Of a stretch of DNA of 64,000 nt, positions 30,351 to 41,000 are shown piece by piece. Position 1 is the first letter of the stretch; each line of letters starts with the position of its first letter. Source of the DNA: Collinsella sp. TM10-22. Lineage in GTDB: Bacteria; Actinomycetota; Coriobacteriia; Coriobacteriales; Coriobacteriaceae. Position numbers and translations under genes: made by a program. The notes below the pieces were generated by a model. That model searched no databases and was not told the DNA's origin. It saw only the letters and a program-made list of their open reading frames with translations. Location: NCBI RefSeq assembly GCF_003466125.1, contig NZ_QSOC01000005.1, forward strand, positions 153,030 through 217,029. The letters run 5' to 3'.

Positions 30351-31196
30351 ATGCTCATTTTAAAGAAGATCAACAATAACGTTGCTCTCGCCGCCAGCGA
30401 TGACGGCCGAGAGGTTGTTGTCTTTGGCAAGGGCATCGGTTTTCACGAGATGCCCTACGAGCTTGCCGATGAGTCGCTCATCCAGCGCAAATTCTATAAC
30501 GTTCCCGAGAGCCTGCAGGATATGGTCGGCACACTTCCCGACGACGTTCTGCTCGCGGCAAGCGACATTGCCTGCTTCGCATCCCAGCAGCTTGGTTGCA
30601 AGCTGTCCGGTGGCCTGCCCTTTATCCTGGCAGATCACCTGCAGTTTGCCGTTCAGCGCGACGACGACCAGATCAGCGCTCCCAACCCGCTCGAGCATGA
30701 GGTGGCTTTCATCTACCCGCGTGAGCTCGAAATCGGTCAGGCCGCGCTCGCCATCGTGCAAAAGCACACCGGCGCCAAGCTGGGTCAGAACGAGGCCACG
30801 AGCATCGCGCTCCACATCGTTAACGCCGAGGTCGACGGCATGGGCCGCGCCAAGGACATGGACTTCATCATGAAGAGCACCCGCGTGCTTGACGAGGTAA
30901 CCCATTCCGTGGAAAAGCAGCTCGGCTGCTCGCTCGACACGGCGTCGTACTGCTACATTCGCTTTCTTGCGCACCTGCGCTTTTTGGTTCGCCGCCTTGT
31001 TAAGGGCAGCTGCACGCAGACCGAGAACTCCTCACTGTTTATGCAGGCCGCCCGCGATTTTCCCGAGGCCTACCAGTGTGCGTACGCCATCAACCGCGTG
31101 TTCGAGAAAGAGTTCAAGCAGAGCTGCTCGGACGAGGAGCTCTTGTATCTGATGATGCATATCAACCGTCTGCGATCGGCTTCGCAGACCGAGTGA
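30351..31196 (+). CDS. licT: BglG/LicT-type transcriptional antiterminator
   Basis: 281 residues. RNA-binding CAT domain (1-55, 'LKKINNNVALA'), PRD1 (~65-170) and PRD2 (~175-281) with regulatory His96, His155, His208 and His270. When its PRDs are phosphorylated by PTS proteins according to sugar supply, the dimer binds a RAT hairpin and prevents termination. A RAT-like hairpin/terminator pair lies directly downstream, before the EIIBC gene. GAGGAG precedes the ATG. The symbol follows family convention; BglG is equally apt. Confidence 0.93.
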   Translation: MLILKKINNNVALAASDDGREVVVFGKGIGFHEMPYELADESLIQRKFYNVPESLQDMVGTLPDDVLLAASDIACFASQQLGCKLSGGLPFILADHLQFAVQRDDDQISAPNPLEHEVAFIYPRELEIGQAALAIVQKHTGAKLGQNEATSIALHIVNAEVDGMGRAKDMDFIMKSTRVLDEVTHSVEKQLGCSLDTASYCYIRFLAHLRFLVRRLVKGSCTQTENSSLFMQAARDFPEAYQCAYAINRVFEKEFKQSCSDEELLYLMMHINRLRSASQTE

Positions 31197-31238
31197 GTAA
31201 AGCCGCCAGCCCGGCGGCAATCGCAACAATTCTTTTTG

Positions 31239-31287
31239 GTTTCTAACTGCGGGCAAGGTACCGGCTCGCGGTAGGGGATATTTTTGT
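31239..31287 (+). promoter_or_regulatory. RAT-like antiterminator overlapping a terminator, bgl PTS leader
   Basis: GGTTTCTAACTG followed by CGGGCAAGGTACC (31239-31263) resembles the LicT/SacY RAT consensus halves GGATTGTTACTG and CAGGCAAAACC. Its right end overlaps the left arm of a small stem TACCG (31260-31264) / CGGTA (31270-31274), with TTTTT at 31282-31286. The two structures are mutually exclusive, as expected for antitermination. Confidence 0.5.
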
Positions 31288-31314
31288 CGAAATTTGGAAA
31301 AGAGAGGACAGATC

Positions 31315-32754
31315 ATGGCAGGTAAATATGACGATCTTGCTGCCCAGATCGTAGAGCTGGTTGGCGGCAAGTCCAACGTCAAATGCGTCGCACACTGCAT
31401 TACCCGTGTTCGTTTTAAGCTCAAGGACGAGTCGAAGGCCAATGACGAGGCAATCTCCGAGCTGCCCAACGTCATCAAGGTCATGCACGCCAACGGCCAG
31501 TACCAGGTTGTTGTGGGCAACATCGTCGAGGACGTCTACGACGCCGTTCTCAAGGCCGGCGGTTTTAGCGACGGCGGCGCCGTCGACGCCGATGACGACG
31601 ATGCCGCTCTCAAGGGCGTTACCGATGTGATCATCGACCTCATCTCGGGCATCTTCGCCCCCATGCTCGGCACCTTCGCCGCTGCCGGTATCATGAAGGG
31701 CCTGCTGGCGCTCGCTACCTTCCTGGTCCCGAGCTTTGCCAACGACGGCGCCTACACGCTGCTCTACACCGTCGCTGACGGCATGTTCTACTTCCTGCCC
31801 GTGGTGCTTGGCTTTACCGCGGCCAAGAAGTTCAAGATGAGCGAGTTCAACGGCATGGCCATCGCCTTTGCCCTGGTGTATCCCACCATGGTTGCCCTGA
31901 CCTCGGGCGAGGTTGTCGGCTCCGTCGAGCTCGGCTTTGCTGGCACCTTCTCTTGGTACACCACGTTCCTGGGCCTGCCGCTCATCATGCCTGCCTCGGG
32001 TTACACCAGCTCCGTTATCCCCATCCTGCTCATGGTCTGGTTTGGCTCCACCCTCGAGCACTGGGTTAAGAAGTGGATGCCCGCTTCTATGAAGATGTTC
32101 TTCACCCCGCTGATCGTCGTCACCGTTACCGTCACCCTTGGCTATCTGGTCATTGGCCCCATCGCCACGCTCATCACCAACCTGCTTGGTGAGTTCTTCG
32201 CGCTGCTGTTTGGCCTGCCCATGATCGGCTCCCTCCTGGGCTGCACCCTCGTCGGTGCCTTCTGGATGTGCCTGGTCATCTTTGGCTTCCACTGGTCGCT
32301 CGTGCCCATCGCGCTGGTCAACCTGTCCACTCTGGGCCACGACTACATCCTGGGCTCCGTTATCGCCCACTCCTTCTCGCTGGGCGCCGTGCTCTTCGCC
32401 ATGTATCTCAAGAACAAGGACGAGAAGTTCCGCGGTATCGCGCTGCCGGCCATGATCTCCGCCTTCTTCTTTGGTGTCACCGAGCCCGCTATCTACGGTG
32501 TCGCCCTGCCCGATAAGAAGGCCTTCATCAACGCCAGCATCGGTTCTGCTGTGGGCGGCCTCATCATTGGTCTCTCCGGCGCCGTGGTGTACATGTCCGG
32601 TGGTCTGGGCGTCTTCAACTGGCTGTCCTTCATCGACCCCTCCGGTGTTAACGGCATCAACCACATGATCTGGGCTATCGTTGCCTCTTTCGTGGGTGCC
32701 GCCGTGGGCTTTGCGATCGAGTTTGCCACCTACAAGCCCGAGGCTGCCAAGTAG
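31315..32754 (+). CDS. PTS beta-glucoside-type EIIBC permease
   Basis: 479 residues. N-terminal EIIB domain with phosphocysteine Cys28 in 'HCITRVRF' (family 'HCATRLRF'), then an EIIC membrane domain (~100-470) with 'GVTEPAIYGVALP', the conserved sugar-site motif. It imports and phosphorylates beta-glucosides. There is no C-terminal EIIA domain; the stop comes after 'EAAK'. The free EIIA-Glc-type protein at 58900 could supply it. AGAGAGGA precedes the chosen ATG. Controlled by the RAT/terminator and followed by a 6-phospho-beta-glucosidase. Confidence 0.93.
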   Translation: MAGKYDDLAAQIVELVGGKSNVKCVAHCITRVRFKLKDESKANDEAISELPNVIKVMHANGQYQVVVGNIVEDVYDAVLKAGGFSDGGAVDADDDDAALKGVTDVIIDLISGIFAPMLGTFAAAGIMKGLLALATFLVPSFANDGAYTLLYTVADGMFYFLPVVLGFTAAKKFKMSEFNGMAIAFALVYPTMVALTSGEVVGSVELGFAGTFSWYTTFLGLPLIMPASGYTSSVIPILLMVWFGSTLEHWVKKWMPASMKMFFTPLIVVTVTVTLGYLVIGPIATLITNLLGEFFALLFGLPMIGSLLGCTLVGAFWMCLVIFGFHWSLVPIALVNLSTLGHDYILGSVIAHSFSLGAVLFAMYLKNKDEKFRGIALPAMISAFFFGVTEPAIYGVALPDKKAFINASIGSAVGGLIIGLSGAVVYMSGGLGVFNWLSFIDPSGVNGINHMIWAIVASFVGAAVGFAIEFATYKPEAAK

Positions 32755-32780
32755 CCCAAACGACAAAGACTCGGTACCAA

Positions 32781-32817
32781 GCCGGCGGGGGGGGGGGGGC
32801 GCCCCGCCGGTTTTTTT
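32781..32817 (+). terminator. Terminator with a 13-G loop tract
   Basis: CCGGCGGGG pairs with CCCCGCCGG; the left half continues into an uninterrupted run of 13 G (32787-32799). TTTTTTT follows. The run may vary in length. Confidence 0.85.
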
Positions 32818-32862
32818 CAAAGGGGCTAGATGCCATGCGCTCGTCCGAGCGACTGCCCAAAA

Positions 32863-33018
32863 TCAAAACCATGCCGGATTACGGGGCTGAAACGGTGAGT
32901 GCTGACCATACCCCGTTTTTCCGTAAACTGACAAGCCTCCTACCTGCGGTTTTGTCCTTGCCGTTTCTGGCATGCTCAAGGGGCACTGGTTCTGCCCCGT
33001 AAACCGGCATGGTTTTGA
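32863..33018. repeat. 156-bp non-coding element with 25-bp inverted ends
   Basis: The arms 32863-32887 and 32994-33018 are reverse complements with one mismatch (core AAAACCATGCCGG). The interior contains CTACCTGCGGTTTT, which is also found inside the next element. The 654-bp gap between the EIIBC and glucosidase genes consists almost entirely of such elements. Confidence 0.8.
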
Positions 33019-33070
33019 ACCTGCCAATAAGGGACAGGTTTATTTTGGTCGGTTTTATCTGGGCAAACGT
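33019..33070 (+). repeat. Dispersed 52-bp intergenic repeat, copy 2
   Basis: Nearly identical to the minus strand of 4674-4725; includes GGGACAGGTTTATTTTGGTC. It directly abuts the element ending at 33018. Confidence 0.75.
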
Positions 33071-33150
33071 CGTCTCCGTCAGCTCCGTCCGCATATCTTA
33101 AGCCGGCATAGTTTCGATGGGTCGGTCCGTGCGCGTCCCGCAACATGCCT

Positions 33151-34857
<1,707 letters not shown>

Positions 34858-34886
34858 CCAAGTCTCAACCAGCGTAAACGTCGCAA

Positions 34887-34919
34887 CCACCACAAAGGGG
34901 CCAGGCACCTTTGTGGTGG
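34887..34919. repeat. CCACCACAAAGG hairpin repeat, copy 4
   Basis: Perfect 12-bp arms at 34887-34898 and 34908-34919 around GGCCAGGCA, 30 bases after the glucosidase stop. Confidence 0.88.
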
Positions 34920-34927
34920 ATTTTGCT

Positions 34928-34964
34928 TTGGTAGATGTGTGGGACATGCCTTACAATCTACCAA
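34928..34964 (+). promoter_or_regulatory. Promoter of the MFS gene with flanking operator arms
   Basis: TTGGTA (34928) and TACAAT (34952) are separated by 18 bases. The perfect inverted repeat TTGGTAGA (34928-34935) / TCTACCAA (34957-34964) brackets the promoter and could bind a repressor. Confidence 0.55.
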
Positions 34965-35015
34965 GTAGTTCATGACGGGCGAAAAACGGAGAAAAGGGGC
35001 TTGATGCGTCCTTAA

Positions 35016-35088
35016 TGTTTCATGCGGATAGATTGATTTGACAGACGGTGGCGAATGCCCGCCGTCCACATTCGTATGAAACAAGGAG
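35016..35088 (+). promoter_or_regulatory. Structured 5' leader enclosing the MFS ribosome site
   Basis: TGTTTCATGCGGA (35016-35028) pairs with TTCGTATGAAACA (35071-35083), 13 bp including two wobbles. Inside lies an 8-bp hairpin (35044-35051 / 35059-35066). The AAGGAG ribosome site (35083-35088) touches the outer stem. I recognise no known riboswitch class. Confidence 0.5.
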
Positions 35089-35093
35089 TCTCC

Positions 35094-36374
35094 ATGCTCG
35101 TCTCTCTTTTCTCAAAGCCTCAATCATCGCTTTCCGTGCAGGCCAAGCGCCTGGTGGCGATGCGCTTTCTCATCTACACCGGTTTTCAGACCAGCTACTT
35201 TATCGGCGTTATCGGAACGCTCACCTATGCGGACGGCGCTTCGGTCATCGCGACATCGCTGGCTGTCCTGTTTATGAATGTATTTGTGATCCTGGGATCC
35301 TTTGCGGGTGGCGCGGAGCTCGACGCCTGGGGTCCGCGCCGCCATTTCTTGCTGAGCATCATCGGCGCTCTCGCAACTGGCACGGCAATCATCGCTTTTG
35401 GTGGCGCGACCGGCGTCGTCCTGCTCGGCGCGGTGTTCCTAGGCTTTACGATGGGATTCGCTCAGCCCATTGCCACGTCCTATCCGGCCTATCTCACCAA
35501 TGACCCCGTCGAGCTCAAAGACATCAACTCCGCCATTGCCATGTTCTCAAACGTGAGTATCATCGTTGGCCCCACGCTGGGCGGCTTTGTCGCGGCTGCT
35601 GCATCGTCACGCGCGGTGTTCGTGCTCATGATGCTCTTTACCGTGCTGGCGCTCGTTGCCGGCTGGGGCTTTAGGTCGCAGACCAGCCATGTCGCCGGGC
35701 ATGCGGATGCCGATTCGGCAGAGGAAGGGGAGCGTGCGGGACAAAGCTCCAACCCCAGCACGTCCGCCCGCGCCACCTTCGCAGCCAGCATCAAGACAGT
35801 CTTCACCAACAGCGTCCTCGCGCTACTTTTCTGCATCATTTTTCTTTCGAACTTTGGCTACGGAGCCTTCGATCCGCTGGAGTCGTTCTTCTACCGCGAT
35901 GTCCTACGCGTCGGCGTTGAGTGGATGGGCTGGCTTTCGTCGGCCTCGGGTGTGGGCGCGGTGCTGGGTGCCGTGCTCGCGCTCCGCTTGCCGCCGCACC
36001 TGGTCAACCTTAAAACACTGCTCGTGGCGCTCATGTCCGTGGGCCTGGGAAGTCTGCTCTATGTGGGGACACCGTACGTGGGCGTGGCCCTCGTCGGCCA
36101 GATCGCCCTGGGCATAGCTTGGGGTGTCGTCAACCCGCTCCACAACACCATTGTGCAAACGACGGCACCGCTTGAGCAGCTCGGCCGCGTGAACTCGGTT
36201 ATGGGCTTTGGCAACATGTTCGCCGGCGTGGCCCCGCTGGCGATTGCCCCGTGGCTGGCGGCGACGTTTGGCGTGCAGCAGACGCTCATCGGAGCAGGCA
36301 TGGTCGTGACGGCAGTCCCCGCGGCGTTGCTGCTGTTTGGGCGCTGCCATTTGGATCGTGCCGTAAAGCAGTAA
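35094..36374 (+). CDS. MFS transporter
   Basis: 426 residues, about twelve membrane helices with a charged cytoplasmic loop at ~200-235 rich in Glu, Ser and Ala. An MFS motif A-like turn 'ELDAWGPRRHFLL' follows helix 2. The closest general type is a drug or small-molecule exporter of the ENTS/DHA3 kind; the substrate is unknown. AAGGAG is seven bases from the chosen ATG. Upstream lie an operator-like promoter and a structured leader, so expression is probably tightly controlled. Confidence 0.85.
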   Translation: MLVSLFSKPQSSLSVQAKRLVAMRFLIYTGFQTSYFIGVIGTLTYADGASVIATSLAVLFMNVFVILGSFAGGAELDAWGPRRHFLLSIIGALATGTAIIAFGGATGVVLLGAVFLGFTMGFAQPIATSYPAYLTNDPVELKDINSAIAMFSNVSIIVGPTLGGFVAAAASSRAVFVLMMLFTVLALVAGWGFRSQTSHVAGHADADSAEEGERAGQSSNPSTSARATFAASIKTVFTNSVLALLFCIIFLSNFGYGAFDPLESFFYRDVLRVGVEWMGWLSSASGVGAVLGAVLALRLPPHLVNLKTLLVALMSVGLGSLLYVGTPYVGVALVGQIALGIAWGVVNPLHNTIVQTTAPLEQLGRVNSVMGFGNMFAGVAPLAIAPWLAATFGVQQTLIGAGMVVTAVPAALLLFGRCHLDRAVKQ

Positions 36375-36376
36375 AG

Positions 36377-36437
36377 ACCATCACAACATTCGATGAAAAT
36401 CACGATTTTGCCGAAAAACGTCGAATGTTGTGATGGT
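36377..36437. repeat. ACCATCACAACATTCGA hairpin repeat, copy 1
   Basis: Perfect 17-bp arms (36377-36393, 36421-36437) with an inner stem around AAAATCACGATTTT. It begins immediately after the MFS stop. Second copy at 47227-47287. Confidence 0.9.
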
Positions 36438-36457
36438 TTGGCCCGCAAACGTCACTT

Positions 36458-36490
36458 CCACCACAAAGGGGCCAGGCACCTTTGTGGTGG
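36458..36490. repeat. CCACCACAAAGG hairpin repeat, copy 5
   Basis: Perfect 12-bp arms at 36458-36469 and 36479-36490 with loop GGCCAGGCA, 20 bases after the other hairpin family. Confidence 0.9.
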
Positions 36491-36584
36491 ATTTTGCTTT
36501 GACGGGCCGCGCCTGCGCCTTGGTATACGATGTACGCCGTTCACGAATACACTCCACACCGCCGCACAACCCAGAAAGGCCCCC

Positions 36585-37406
36585 ATGGACACCACCTTCA
36601 GCCACATCAAAGCCGTGTTCTGCGATATCGACGGCACGCTGCTCACGAGCCAGCACACGGTGTCCCCGCGCACCGTGGCGGCGATCCGCGCCCTGCGCGA
36701 GCGCGGCGTGCTCTTTGGCCTGTGCACCGGGCGCGACGCCCACGCGACCGAGGCCATGTACGAGCTCTGGGGCATCGAAGGCCTGGTGGACGTGCTCGTG
36801 GGCTGCGGTGGCGCCGAGGTCATCGACCGCGCGCACGATATCAACGAGCTGAGCTATCCGCTGCCGGGCGAGACCATCGCGCGCATCTGCAAGCACATGG
36901 CGGACCTTCCGGCAACGCCCGTCTGCCCCCGAGACGGCGTGTTCTACGTGCCCGAGAGCAACGCGTGCGTCGAGCACCTGTCGCGCGTCGACGGCGTGTC
37001 CTACAAGGTGGTCGATTTTGCCGAGTTTTTGCGCGAGCCGCAGCCCAAGGTGATGTTTACCATGGCACCCGAGGTGATGCCGCAGGTGATTGAGCGGGCG
37101 TCGACGTTTGCCGATAACACTGTTAAGGCGGCGGCTCTGCAAACCACGCAGCGGCTCTACGAGTTCATGGATCCGCGCGTGTCCAAGACGCGCGGCCTTG
37201 TGCGCGTGGCGGAGCTCAACGACATGGAGCTCCAGAACATCTGCGTGTTTGGCGATGCGGACAACGACACCTGCATGGTGGCCGACGCCGGCGTGGGCGT
37301 GGCCATGGCAAATGGCAGCGACGCCACCCGTGCCGCCGCCGATTTTGTAACCGCCAGCAACGACAAAGACGGCATCGCGATCTTTATCGAGGAGCATCTG
37401 CTGTAG
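36585..37406 (+). CDS. HAD-superfamily phosphatase, Cof type
   Basis: 273 residues. Motif I 'CDIDGTLL' near residue 13 with the nucleophile Asp, motif II 'CTGRD', motif IV 'VFGDADNDTCM', and a C2-type cap between about 85 and 195. Cof-type HAD enzymes dephosphorylate sugar phosphates or cofactors; the substrate is unknown. AGAAAGG precedes the ATG; an in-frame extension upstream runs through the repeats and is rejected. Confidence 0.92.
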   Translation: MDTTFSHIKAVFCDIDGTLLTSQHTVSPRTVAAIRALRERGVLFGLCTGRDAHATEAMYELWGIEGLVDVLVGCGGAEVIDRAHDINELSYPLPGETIARICKHMADLPATPVCPRDGVFYVPESNACVEHLSRVDGVSYKVVDFAEFLREPQPKVMFTMAPEVMPQVIERASTFADNTVKAAALQTTQRLYEFMDPRVSKTRGLVRVAELNDMELQNICVFGDADNDTCMVADAGVGVAMANGSDATRAAADFVTASNDKDGIAIFIEEHLL

Positions 37407-37419
37407 CGCCGGGGGAGAA

Positions 37420-37451
37420 CCACCACGAAGGGGCAGGCACCTTTGTGGTGG
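37420..37451. repeat. CCACCACAAAGG hairpin repeat, copy 6
   Basis: The left arm CCACCACGAAGG (37420-37431) has one change; the right arm CCTTTGTGGTGG (37440-37451) is intact. It follows the HAD stop by 13 bases. Confidence 0.8.
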
Positions 37452-37910
37452 CCTCAGGCGATTTGGGCGAATTGATGCCTAAAATCTGCGCGAAAATTCA
37501 AATATTGTTGTCTGAACATTACGCTTCTAACTACCGATGGGTTAAAGATATTCCCATCAATTTAGTAGTCTATTCCTCCCGGTTAATGACCTACCGTTCA
37601 CGGTCGATTTTCGACCGTTCACAGGACGCTTGCTCTTGAGCAAAATGTCGTGCAAATAAATAAAATGCTATTAAAAAACTGATAACTAGCTTAATTACCA
37701 GTAGAAATAGATATTTCATAGCGAATAAACGAAGGTTAATCCGAGCAAATGTCAAGAGAATTGAGAACTGGCTACAAAAATGTCGGTTTTGTTGCTCGGA
37801 TGTTTAAACAACAGTTACAATAGTATTACTACGCGAGCGCAATTACAGATTGCGCAGATACGTTTGATAGTGAAAGAGCAAGATCGCGGTCTCTTGAGGA
37901 GGAGACATCG
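37452..37910 (+). promoter_or_regulatory. AT-rich upstream region of the pilus locus
   Basis: About 460 bp, much richer in A+T than the surroundings, with no coding frame. Candidate promoter: TTGCTC (37792-37797), 18-bp spacer, TACAAT (37816-37821). The -35 lies inside the right arm of a perfect 10-bp inverted repeat ATCCGAGCAA (37739-37748) / TTGCTCGGAT (37792-37801), and the spacer contains palindrome TGTTTAAACA. A short hairpin GGTCGA-TTT-TCGACC is near 37595. Confidence 0.55.
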
Positions 37911-38099
37911 ATGAAAGCAAATTCAGATAAATCTAAGCAGAGTAATAAAGCGACACATCGTGTACTAGCAGGTGTTTTGTGCGGAGCTTCCGTTTTGAGC
38001 CTGGTACTGTCGCTCGTTATGCCCCCGATCTCGCAGGCCATCGCCAGCGACACCCAGACAGTTTTTACCGAGGAAACTGTAATGGGGTGCTCAAAGTGA
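37911..38099 (+). CDS. Small signal-peptide-bearing protein at the head of the pilus locus
   Basis: 62 residues. A charged N-terminus (1-16), then a hydrophobic stretch ending in 'MPPISQAIASDT', which looks like a Sec signal peptide with cleavage near residue 46, leaving a short exported peptide of ~17 residues. No family recognised. A very strong site (GAGGAGGAGA) precedes the ATG. Its TGA overlaps the GTG of the adhesin (GTGA), implying translational coupling; its role could be mainly to drive adhesin translation. Confidence 0.6.
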   Translation: MKANSDKSKQSNKATHRVLAGVLCGASVLSLVLSLVMPPISQAIASDTQTVFTEETVMGCSK

Positions 38100-41000
38100 A
38101 GAAGTTCGCCGCATGTAGCTTTATGGCAACTGTTCTCGTAGTGAGCACTCTGTTGTCGCCGTTTAGTGCGGTCTCCACCGCAAGCGCGGAAGATGCTGTA
38201 CCCCTCGCTTCCATTCTCACTCCGGGCATCTACAAGCCAACGTCCATTGGTATCGGTACGGACGTCACCACCGCGCAAAACGATCCCGGCGTTGCCACAT
38301 TCGTTGGAAGGGACATGTACGTAGGAGGCAAGCCTGCGGACCCCTCCTACCTCACACGCGGCAACGTTGCAGGTTCATATGCCGTCGAGGCCGAGGGCCT
38401 TACCGTCGTGCAGGGTAAGCTTGCGCTCAATCCCCTCAAGGAGAGCTGGCCTTACACGGATTATAATAACAATGTGTCTGGCGCGGGATTTCGCTTCGGT
38501 ACCGTTGGCTTTGGTGCGCAGTTTCGTCCTTCTGCGGGCAGCGTCGTTCTTGCGGTCGCGGGCTTGAGTAACGCGACCTCTATCAAAGAAATCCAGGTTG
38601 GTACAAGCAAGCCCGCATTGGCTTCCGTTGGCGCGTGGAACAAGGGTGCCTGGGTTGGTAAGCAAAAGAGCTCACATAACGCTGAAGCCATTGGCTGTGA
38701 CTACACCGCGAAGATCGCCGGTCCCATTACCTATTGGAATACTAATAACGAGCGCCAGTCTGTGGTGACAACGCAGGGCAATTGGTGCGAGGGCGAGAAC
38801 GCTCAGGACAGTACTCTGTTCAACCAAGTTAACTGCCTCATGGACATTAATGGCAAGGATTATTCGAATTACAGCGGAGAGACAGGCTATCTCAACACGC
38901 TTTCTAATCAGCTGAATTCGTTTGCGACGACGGGCATAGTGAGCTACGGCGTTGCTCAGGCGTGCGATAAGGACAACCGCTACATCATCAACAAGTACAA
39001 CAATACGGATTGTAGCTATGGCCTGGTGTTTGATGGGTCGTATAAGACCATCAATGAGGACTGCGCCGATACGTCGCTCAATGGTAAGCGATTCAAGAAT
39101 AGCGAGCGTCTTATCACGTTTAAGGGCGACAACACCTCTATGCAGCAGGTGTTCACCATCGATGCTTCTCAGCTGAGCAATACATACAACAACGAGTATT
39201 ATCGTGGCGTTGATTTCGCATTCGTGGACATTCCCGAGGGCGCCTCGGTTGTTGTGAACGTTACCGGACCTTCGAATATTGAGTTTCACAATGGCTGGCG
39301 CTTTTGGTGGAACGGTACCGAGATTTCGCGTGGTTACGAAACTCAATATTCCGGCAAGGAGCTGGGCGAGGCATACGCGACGGCTTCCCAGTCCATCATG
39401 TGGAACTTCGTCGATACCACCAGCCTTACCATTCGAGGCGGCATCGCGGGAGAGGACCGCGCGGACTGGGGATACGGTGGCACAGTCCGCGGTGCTAAGT
39501 GGACTGACGACGATCCTGCGGCGGCTATGATCGGCAGCATCCTTGTACCCGATGGCAGCTTCGATGACCATGTGACCACCAGCGGCCGCGTTTATGTGGG
39601 CGTCGATTTCTCAATGAACAGCCCGAAGATTGCCGCAAAATTTGGTGAGGGAAATACAGCCTCCGTTATCGACATGGACCAGGAGCGTCACAATTTCCCG
39701 TGGTCCGGGTCGTATACACCGGACGGCTCTGCCATTGCGTGGAGCAAGGTCGATGCGGCGGACGACAAACCGCTCGCGGGTTCCGAGTGGGCCATCTACG
39801 CGACTGAGGACAATGCACGGAAGGATGAGAAACGTATCGTCTCCATTGTGGATAACGGCAAGAATGACTCCGATCCTGCCGTTGGCACCATTCAGTTCAA
39901 CTACCTGAACCAGAAGGCCAATATTGGCAACCCTGATGACAAAGACTACTTCACGTACTACATTCGCGAGACTAAGGCGCCGGAGGGCTACGAGCTTTCC
40001 AATGCGATCTATACCTCGAAGATGTTCCACACGGGCGATGAACTCAACCTTGTGGGCAACGTGGGCACAAACGGCAACGAGATTTCCAGTCCGCAGAGCG
40101 CCATCCCCAACGCCAAGATTACCGGTACGGTGTCTTGGACCAAGGTGGCGGAGGGCGACACAAAACACACTCCTTTGGCTGGTTCTGAGTGGAAACTCAC
40201 CAAGACTAATGACGCCGATGGTGCGGCCGTTAACCAGTCCTGGACCGTGAGAGATCAGGTGAGCGACCAGTCGACTTCGAGCGATACCACGTGGGTAGAC
40301 ACCGACACCGCGCCTGGCAAGTTCAAGCTCGAGGGCCTGCTGCCGGGCACGTATACGCTCACGGAGACCCAGGCTCCGTTTGGCTACGAACTGAACAAGA
40401 ACACCTACACGATCACGGTGGACAGCACAAACGGCTCCATTACGTGGAAAGAGAACGAGCAGCCGAGCATCGTTAGTGGCGCTACGTACTACATCTCCGA
40501 CAAGTGCAGTGCTACGTCCGTAACGATCCCGGTGACCAAATCTGTTCGCAATACGGATTGGCCTACGGCCGACGGCAACTATGTGCCGTTCGAGTTCAGC
40601 ATTGAGGCTACGGGTGACTACGCAGACACATCCCCCATGCCCAAAGAGCCCAAGATTTCTGTTGCCCCAGAGGCAGGGGAGGCCGACGCCACCAAGCTCA
40701 ACAACATCACGGCGACCTTTGGCGCCATGACGTTCAACAAGTCGCACCTGTCCACTGAAGCAGGCACCAATAAAGATTACGCCAAGACCTACACCTACAC
40801 GGTGAAGGAGGTCGCGCCTACCACCGGTGCCATCGATAAGCTCCGCTACTCCAAGGCCGAGTACCAGGTTGCCGTCACGGTGAAGGCCGACATGAATGAG
40901 ACCACTGGCAAGTACACCGGTCTTACCACCTCTACCACCGTTACGCAGATGAAGGACGACATGGGCAACGCCCTGGGTGAGAACGGGCAGGGCGTCGTGG

